A stretch of 10,332 nucleotides of DNA. Source: Parcubacteria group bacterium CG2_30_45_37 (GTDB taxonomy: Bacteria > Patescibacteriota > Patescibacteriia > Patescibacteriales > GWC2-42-12). This document shows positions 7,405 to 10,332 of the stretch, in pieces. Below the pieces are notes generated by a model. The model worked only from the letters and a program-made list of their open reading frames with translations. It was not told where the DNA came from and ran no database searches. Each line of letters starts with the position of its first letter. Within the stretch, counting starts at the first letter, position 1. The DNA is taken from assembly GCA_001873515.1 (NCBI GenBank), contig MNZH01000082.1, forward strand, positions 1-10,332, read 5' to 3'. Made by a program: the position numbers and the translations under genes.

Positions 7405-7419
7405 GTCAAATTTTTTGAC
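7405..7419. promoter_or_regulatory. Inverted repeat GTCAAA-N3-TTTGAC at the divergent promoters
   Basis: GTCAAATTTTTTGAC is a perfect 6-bp inverted repeat with a 3-nt centre. It overlaps the -35 of the rightward promoter and lies just downstream of the predicted leftward start. It could be an operator or a small RNA hairpin at the 5' end of the leftward mRNA, or chance in an AT-rich region. Confidence 0.3.
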
Positions 7420-7443
7420 TATATTGTAATTATAGCATAGAAT
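7415..7443 (+). promoter_or_regulatory. Rightward sigma70-type promoter for the pcm-mltG operon
   Basis: TTGACT (7415-7420), a 17-nt spacer and TAGAAT (7438-7443) give one mismatch per hexamer to consensus. The predicted start near 7450 leaves a very short 5' UTR before the ATG at 7459. AAGGAA at 7444-7449 could be a Shine-Dalgarno, but much of it would fall upstream of that transcription start. Confidence 0.62.
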
Positions 7444-7457
7444 AAGGAAAAAAGCAA
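7429..7457 (-). promoter_or_regulatory. Leftward extended -10 promoter for the CAP/DUF212 operon
   Basis: On the minus strand TTGCTT (7457-7452) is followed after 17 nt by TATAAT (7434-7429), preceded by TGC, giving an extended -10. The predicted start near 7422 leaves a 5' UTR of about 46 nt before the ATG at 7375. It interlocks with the rightward promoter: each -10 lies in the other's spacer. Confidence 0.6.
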
Positions 7458-7458
7458 T

Positions 7459-8091
7459 ATGACTTTAATTGATAACTTAATAGCTGGCGGTTATCTTAGA
7501 ACGCCGCAAATCATTGACGCTTTCAGAAAAATAAAACGCCGCGATTTTGTTTTGCCGGCTGATTTTGAGAAAGCGGAAATTAATGAACCATTAAGTATCG
7601 GTTATGGCCAGACCATCTCGCAGCCGGCTACCGTGGCTTTTATGTTGGAAAAATTGCAACCGCGGGCCGGCGAAAAAATTTTGGATATCGGCAGCGGTTC
7701 GGGTTGGACCGCTGCTTTGCTGGCATCGCTCGTCGCGCCATCAGGAAAAGTTTACGGCCTAGAAAGGATTGGCGAGCTAGTCGAATTCGCGCGCGGCAAT
7801 TTGGCTAAGTATGATTTTTTTAAGAAAGGTATTGTGAAAATTTTCTGCGCTGACGGCTACAATGGTTTGCCTGAATTTAGCCCGTTTGATAAAATATTAG
7901 TATCGGCCGCGGCCGAAGAAATTCCGGAAGAGTTATTAGAGCAATTGAAGATTGGCGGACGCTTGGTCATGCCGCTTGGCCGGAGATTTGAAACGCAGTC
8001 GATTATAGTAGTTGATAAAACATCGGAGGGAAAATTTAAACAAAAAGAATTTCCCGGATTTATTTTTGTGCCGCTGATTAAAGATAATTAA
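7459..8091 (+). CDS. pcm: Protein-L-isoaspartate O-methyltransferase
   Basis: PCMT methylates L-isoaspartyl residues in damaged proteins using S-adenosylmethionine, starting their repair in the cytoplasm. The 210-residue length is typical. The family active-site block GYGQTISQP (48-56) with S54 is followed by class I methyltransferase motif I, ILDIGSGSGW (74-83), and by the ribose-binding acidic residue E102 in YGLERI (99-104). The C-terminal part with IGGRLVMPLG is also characteristic. First gene of a four-gene operon, behind a good promoter, and one of only two genes here with a possible Shine-Dalgarno (AAGGAA, 9 nt before the ATG). The next gene starts 11 nt after its stop, with no obvious functional link. 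Confidence 0.94.
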   Translation: MTLIDNLIAGGYLRTPQIIDAFRKIKRRDFVLPADFEKAEINEPLSIGYGQTISQPATVAFMLEKLQPRAGEKILDIGSGSGWTAALLASLVAPSGKVYGLERIGELVEFARGNLAKYDFFKKGIVKIFCADGYNGLPEFSPFDKILVSAAAEEIPEELLEQLKIGGRLVMPLGRRFETQSIIVVDKTSEGKFKQKEFPGFIFVPLIKDN

Positions 8092-8102
8092 GCTTTATTA
8101 AT

Positions 8103-8579
8103 ATGAAGAAGAAAAAAATTACCGTGGCCGTGAGCGGCTACTTTAATCCCATGCATGTCGGGCATCTTGAGATGATGGAAAAGGCGAAAAAATTGGGCGA
8201 CCGCCTGGTGGTGATTGTCAATAATGATTATCAAGTAAAATTAAAAGGCCGGGTGCCTTTTTTAAACCAAAAGGACAGAATGAAAATAGTTTCGGCCATC
8301 AAATGGGTGGATAAAGTTTTTTTGTCGATTGACCGGGATTCGTCAGTCTCTAAATCGCTGGCCAAGGTTAAGCCTGATATTTTTGCCCAGGGCGGCGATA
8401 GAAAGCATGGCAATATACCGACCTCGGAAACCGATATTTGCCGCAAGCTAAATATAAGAAGGGTTGACGGTCTGGGGAAAAAAATCAGGTCCAGTTCAGT
8501 TTTAATCGCTCAAGCGGTCAAGAAAAAGGTTTACCCCGTTAAATACGCTTCGCGTCCCAATCTTAAGATTGGGATTTAA
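8103..8579 (+). CDS. HxGH cytidylyltransferase-family nucleotidyltransferase
   Basis: 158-residue nucleotidyltransferase of the TagD/RfaE C-terminal-domain type, joining CTP or ATP to a phosphorylated small molecule. VAVSGYFNPMHVGHLEMM (8-25) contains the catalytic H18-V19-G20-H21; the region around residues 42-60 holds the basic substrate-side residues, and IRSSS (128-132) stands in for the C-terminal (I/R)STT-type phosphate motif. Candidate products are an activated polyol phosphate or heptose; sequence alone does not decide. The normal domain seems to end near residue 142. Residues 145-158 and the TAA stop are encoded wholly by the structured repeat at 8534-8584, so the native C-terminus has probably been replaced. 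It lies 11 nt after pcm and 20 nt before mltG. Confidence 0.87.
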   Translation: MKKKKITVAVSGYFNPMHVGHLEMMEKAKKLGDRLVVIVNNDYQVKLKGRVPFLNQKDRMKIVSAIKWVDKVFLSIDRDSSVSKSLAKVKPDIFAQGGDRKHGNIPTSETDICRKLNIRRVDGLGKKIRSSSVLIAQAVKKKVYPVKYASRPNLKIGI

Positions 8580-8584
8580 CGGGG
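8534..8584 (+). repeat. Structured repeat, copy 1: perfect three-way-junction palindrome
   Basis: All 51 nt are used by three helices. The closing stem is CCCCGTTAAAT (8534-8544) with ATTTAACGGGG (8574-8584), 11 perfect pairs. Inside are ACGC-TTC-GCGT (8545-8555) and CCCAATC-TTAA-GATTGGG (8556-8573), with no unpaired junction bases. A related element occurs in the opposite orientation at 10096-10140. No T-run follows, so it is not a standard terminator. It overlaps the end of the nucleotidyltransferase gene and supplies its stop codon. A small non-autonomous mobile or REP-like element is the likeliest identity, by inference; no clear target duplication is seen. Confidence 0.8.
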
Positions 8585-8599
8585 CGAGAAAAATAATTT

Positions 8600-9592
8600 A
8601 TGATCAAAAAGACTATAATTATCGCGCTGATAGTTTTGGCGGCCGGCTTTTTATTTTGGAATAATTTGAATTCCCCGGTTGACCAAAACGGCCAGGAGCA
8701 AATTTTTGTAGTTAGCCAAGGCGAAACCGTAAGCCAGATCGCCGAAAATTTGCGGACAAATAATTTGATCAGCTCGGTAGTTTATTTTAAATATGAAGTT
8801 TGGCGTTCCCGACTTAACCTCAAGGCCGGCGAATATGCCATCGGCCCGAAATTAAGCGCGCGCGAGATTATAAAAATTCTAAGCCAGGGCCAAGCCTTAA
8901 GCCGCGAGAAAACCATCAGGATTATTGAGGGCTGGAATTTAAATGACATTAATAATTATTTAAATAAAAATAAAATCGTGGCCATGGACAGCTTCTTGAG
9001 CTTAGCCAACCGGCCGGTTAGCCAGGAGTGGCGCTCCTCTTACGGCTTGCCCGATAACGCCGACTTAGAAGGTTTTTTATTTCCCGACACTTATCGGATA
9101 GACAAAGAGGCCACGGCGGCTGATATTATAAAAAAAATGCTCGACAATTTTCAAAAGAAACTGACGCCGGCCATGGCAGAGGAAATCAAGCGGCAAAACA
9201 AATCAGTTTATGAAATCATTACCATGGCGTCGCTAATTGAAAAAGAAGTTAGAACCCCGGAAGACATGAAAATAGTTTCCGGAATTTTTTGGCAGAGAAT
9301 TGAAAATCGCCAAGGCCTAGAGTCCTGCGCTACCTTGGCTTATATCCTGGGGGTTAACAAGCCGCAATATAGCGTCGCTGACACTAAAATTGATTCGCCT
9401 TACAATACTTATAAACACCGCGGCCTGCCGCCTTCCCCGATCGCCAATCCGGGCCTGAACGCCATTACGGCCGCGATTTATCCTAAAGAGACCGATTATA
9501 ATTATTTTTTAAGCGACCCGGCGACCGGCCAGACGATTTTCAGTAGAACCTTAGGCGAGCATAATTTAAACAAGGCTAAGTACTTAAAATAA
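8600..9592 (+). CDS. mltG: Endolytic murein transglycosylase MltG (YceG-like)
   Basis: MltG cuts nascent peptidoglycan glycan strands at the outer face of the cytoplasmic membrane and is thought to set strand length by releasing growing chains. The 330 residues begin with a membrane anchor (about 4-20), then a LysM-like subdomain (about 34-96, starting FVVSQGETVSQIAENL) and the YceG catalytic domain. Family landmarks are EGFLFPDTY (157-165), ASLIEKEV (210-217) with catalytic E214, LESCATLAYIL (240-250), SPYNTYKHRGLPPSPIANPG (266-285) and the C-terminal YFLSDPATG (302-310) ending in TLGEHN (317-322). All are intact. It begins 15 nt after the structured repeat and lacks a clear Shine-Dalgarno. 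Its operon partners pcm and the nucleotidyltransferase suggest general housekeeping expression. Confidence 0.95.
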   Translation: MIKKTIIIALIVLAAGFLFWNNLNSPVDQNGQEQIFVVSQGETVSQIAENLRTNNLISSVVYFKYEVWRSRLNLKAGEYAIGPKLSAREIIKILSQGQALSREKTIRIIEGWNLNDINNYLNKNKIVAMDSFLSLANRPVSQEWRSSYGLPDNADLEGFLFPDTYRIDKEATAADIIKKMLDNFQKKLTPAMAEEIKRQNKSVYEIITMASLIEKEVRTPEDMKIVSGIFWQRIENRQGLESCATLAYILGVNKPQYSVADTKIDSPYNTYKHRGLPPSPIANPGLNAITAAIYPKETDYNYFLSDPATGQTIFSRTLGEHNLNKAKYLK

Positions 9593-9611
9593 TAAATTAA
9601 AAAATTCAAAG

Positions 9612-9619
9612 AAAGGGGG
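9612..9619 (+). promoter_or_regulatory. Shine-Dalgarno AAAGGGGG for the small hypothetical gene
   Basis: AAAGGGGG lies 8 nt before the ATG at 9628 and pairs with the usual anti-SD (one G-U pair). It decides the start and stands out because nearly all other genes here lack a Shine-Dalgarno. Confidence 0.65.
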
Positions 9620-9627
9620 ACTGGCGG

Positions 9628-9999
9628 ATGAATCAGGCGATTCAAGGCGCGCCCGTTGAATGTTGCCCGGCAATGTATGGCGATTACTGGCAAGATTATT
9701 ACATGCTGGGCATCTGGATGGGAGATGTGGTGAGGATTGGCGGTTTTAAATATCTGACGCTCGGAATTTCCGAGCAGGCGATAGCTTGGGGAGAGGAAAT
9801 ATCGCCGATAGAATTCCTGGGCCTAGATTTAGGAGAAATCGCCATTTTTCACCGGAGTCATTTAACTGGTCAAATTGAGGTAATCGGTCATTTGAGCCTC
9901 AAGGAGATGATAGCAAAAATAAAAGAAATAAAGACAAATACGCAAAAGCCTTCCGGCCAAATGCCTCCGGACTGGATAGCGGGGACGAAACTTTGTTAA
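9628..9999 (+). CDS. Small hypothetical protein, unrecognised
   Basis: 123 residues of no family I recognise. The N-terminal third is rich in aromatic and acidic residues (YGDYWQDYYMLGIWMGDVV at 17-35), with C12-C13 near the start and C123 at the end. The middle alternates hydrophobic and polar residues, suggesting a small beta-rich domain (VRIGGFKYLTLGI, about 35-47; LGEIAIFHRSHLTGQIEVIG, about 68-87), followed by a helix LSLKEMIAKIKEIK (88-101) and a polar tail. There is no signal peptide or membrane helix, so it is probably cytoplasmic. Good evidence that it is real: a strong Shine-Dalgarno 8 nt upstream, a 35-nt gap after mltG, and a strong terminator 18 nt after the stop. Last gene of the pcm operon. 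No function is proposed. Confidence 0.72.
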   Translation: MNQAIQGAPVECCPAMYGDYWQDYYMLGIWMGDVVRIGGFKYLTLGISEQAIAWGEEISPIEFLGLDLGEIAIFHRSHLTGQIEVIGHLSLKEMIAKIKEIKTNTQKPSGQMPPDWIAGTKLC

Positions 10000-10017
10000 G
10001 TATAGCGACCATAATCC

Positions 10018-10055
10018 GGGCTTGCCGCGTTATCGCGAGCAAGCCCTATTTTTTT
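10018..10055 (+). terminator. Intrinsic terminator of the pcm-mltG operon
   Basis: GGGCTTGC (10018-10025) pairs with GCAAGCCC (10039-10046), extended inward by CGCG-TTAT-CGCG (10026-10037) with one bulged A. TATTTTTTT follows at 10047-10055. A very stable stem with a U-run, 18 nt after the last stop. Confidence 0.92.
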
Positions 10056-10056
10056 C

Positions 10057-10084
10057 TTGACAATTTACCGGAGTATGTTATTAT
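10057..10084 (+). promoter_or_regulatory. Sigma70-type promoter of the L10-leader transcript
   Basis: A consensus TTGACA (10057-10062), a 16-nt spacer and TATTAT (10079-10084). It starts immediately after the terminator T-run. Transcription would begin near 10091, a few bases before the structured repeat, so that repeat would form the 5' end of the mRNA. Confidence 0.72.
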
Positions 10085-10095
10085 TAAATTAATTA

Positions 10096-10140
10096 ACCCT
10101 GTTAAATCCGGTTTACCGGGGCGAAGCAATTTAACAGGGT
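10096..10140 (-). repeat. Structured repeat, copy 2 (inverted), in the L10 leader transcript
   Basis: Same family as 8534-8584 in opposite orientation. The closing stem has 12 perfect pairs, 10096-10107 with 10129-10140 (ACCCTGTTAAAT and ATTTAACAGGGT). It encloses CCGG-TTTA-CCGG (10108-10119) and GC-GAA-GC (10121-10127), the latter being the complement of the GCTTCGC core in copy 1. Relative to copy 1 the fourth closing pair is T-A instead of C-G, and the other hairpin is unrelated in sequence yet still paired. It lies between the promoter and the L10 leader, and so at the extreme 5' end of that mRNA. Confidence 0.75.
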
Positions 10141-10146
10141 AAAATA

Positions 10147-10228
10147 GTCGCAGACAGCAGGGGCGCAGGTTCGGCGCTTAAATTCCTGCCGAGACAAAGC
10201 TAATTTTAGCTATCTGGGGGTCTGCGAT
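10147..10228 (+). ncRNA. Ribosomal protein L10 leader (rplJ-rplL autoregulatory RNA)
   Basis: Matches the L10 leader pattern: a closing helix TCGCAGAC (10148-10155) with GTCTGCGA (10220-10227); a kinked hairpin in which GCAGG (10157-10161) pairs with CCTGC (10185-10189) and GCGC (10163-10166) with GCGC (10174-10177), leaving TTAAATT unpaired on the 3' side; the conserved CTTAAATTCCTGCCGAGA stretch (10177-10194); and a second hairpin AGCTA-ATTT-TAGCT (10198-10211). In bacteria that use it, the L10(L12)4 stalk complex binds this RNA and represses its own operon. It implies that rplJ and rplL follow just outside the window. Recognised from motif and fold, not by a covariance-model search. Confidence 0.85.
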
Positions 10229-10244
10229 TAATCGCGGATTTTTT
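10221..10244 (+). terminator. Attenuator-type terminator overlapping the L10 leader
   Basis: TCTGCGA (10221-10227), a TTAA loop and TCGCGGA (10232-10238) form a 7-bp stem with one T-G pair, followed by TTTTTT (10239-10244). Its 5' arm is the same DNA as the 3' arm of the L10 leader closing helix, so the two structures exclude each other. This is the arrangement expected for transcription attenuation. Confidence 0.72.
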
Positions 10245-10250
10245 GTTACT

Positions 10251-10279
10251 TTAAAAACTTTTTTAAAAAAAGTTTTTAA
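10251..10279. repeat. AT-only inverted repeat downstream of the attenuator
   Basis: Two 14-nt arms (10251-10264 and 10266-10279) are perfectly complementary around one central A; only one G-C pair is present. It could be a weak second terminator, an RNA hairpin in the leader, or an AT-rich spacer palindrome. No open reading frame of note lies between here and the window end. Confidence 0.45.
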
Positions 10280-10321
10280 TATTTTCAAAAAATATAATGT
10301 ATTAAGTAAAAATTTAATATC

Positions 10322-10332
10322 GGGCAAAGCCC
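10322..10332 (+). other. Small hairpin GGGC-AAA-GCCC cut by the window edge
   Basis: A perfect 4-bp stem with an AAA loop forms the last 11 bases. It is preceded by TATC, so the stem may extend past the edge, possibly as a further leader hairpin. Too short to interpret. Confidence 0.25.

Noticed and set aside
8534..8584. Inverted repeat as an intrinsic terminator before mltG
   Set aside because: No T-run follows the stem on the plus strand, it branches into three helices, and mltG starts 15 nt later without a visible promoter.
10121..10151. GCGA (10121-10124) of repeat copy 2 pairing with TCGC (10148-10151) of the L10 leader as an anti-antiterminator
   Set aside because: Only four pairs, and the GCGA is already held in the repeat's mini-hairpin; too weak to claim.
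10293..10298. TATAAT as a second promoter for the downstream gene
   Set aside because: No acceptable -35 at 16 to 18 nt upstream, and such hexamers are expected by chance in this AT-rich stretch.
10298..10306. ATG as a possible rplJ start
   Set aside because: The frame reads ATG TAT TAA and stops at once; the real start must lie beyond the window.

Overview
The window looks like chromosome of a Candidatus Patescibacteria (CPR, Parcubacteria-like) bacterium. This is an inference from the combination of features: mixed AT/GC base use with AT-rich junctions, genes packed 3 to 35 nt apart, almost no Shine-Dalgarno sequences (starts are usually preceded by AT-rich runs such as aattt-ATG), a PduL-type phosphotransacylase, a DUF212 phosphatase and a membrane-anchored CAP protein. 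TGA is never used as a sense codon, so the code is standard. There is no sign of phage, CRISPR or tRNA genes.

Layout. Positions 44-2778 (+): two GT2 glycosyltransferases and a GalU-like nucleotidyltransferase, a cell-surface glycan cluster. Positions 2812-6006 (+): an operon behind an extended -10 promoter with a PfkB-family kinase, PduL, formamidopyrimidine-DNA glycosylase and an anchored exported protein with a pilin-like segment. It ends at a bidirectional terminator (6020-6053) shared with a convergent minus-strand pair, a DUF212 phosphatase and a CAP-domain protein (6068-7375). Overlapping divergent promoters at 7415-7457 drive that pair leftward and, rightward, pcm, a HxGH nucleotidyltransferase, mltG and a small unrecognised gene, up to a strong terminator at 10018-10055. 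The last 280 nt are the leader of the next transcription unit: promoter, repeat element, L10-type ribosomal-protein leader, attenuator-like terminator and an AT-only inverted repeat. The expected rplJ-rplL genes lie beyond the window.

The most notable signal is a pair of short structured repeats in opposite orientation, at 8534-8584 (+) and 10096-10140 (-). Each folds as a closing stem (CCCYGTTAAAT/ATTTAACRGGG) around two hairpins: one with a conserved GCTTCGC core, one unrelated in sequence but paired in both copies. One closing-stem pair differs in a compensatory way (C-G versus T-A). One copy supplies the last 14 codons and the stop of a nucleotidyltransferase gene; the other lies in the 5' UTR between the promoter and the L10 leader. 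A separate 42-nt heptamer-based tandem repeat sits in frame inside the pfkB-family gene.

Functionally the window is mostly housekeeping: envelope glycan synthesis, acyl-phosphate metabolism, DNA and protein repair, peptidoglycan processing and control of ribosomal stalk synthesis.
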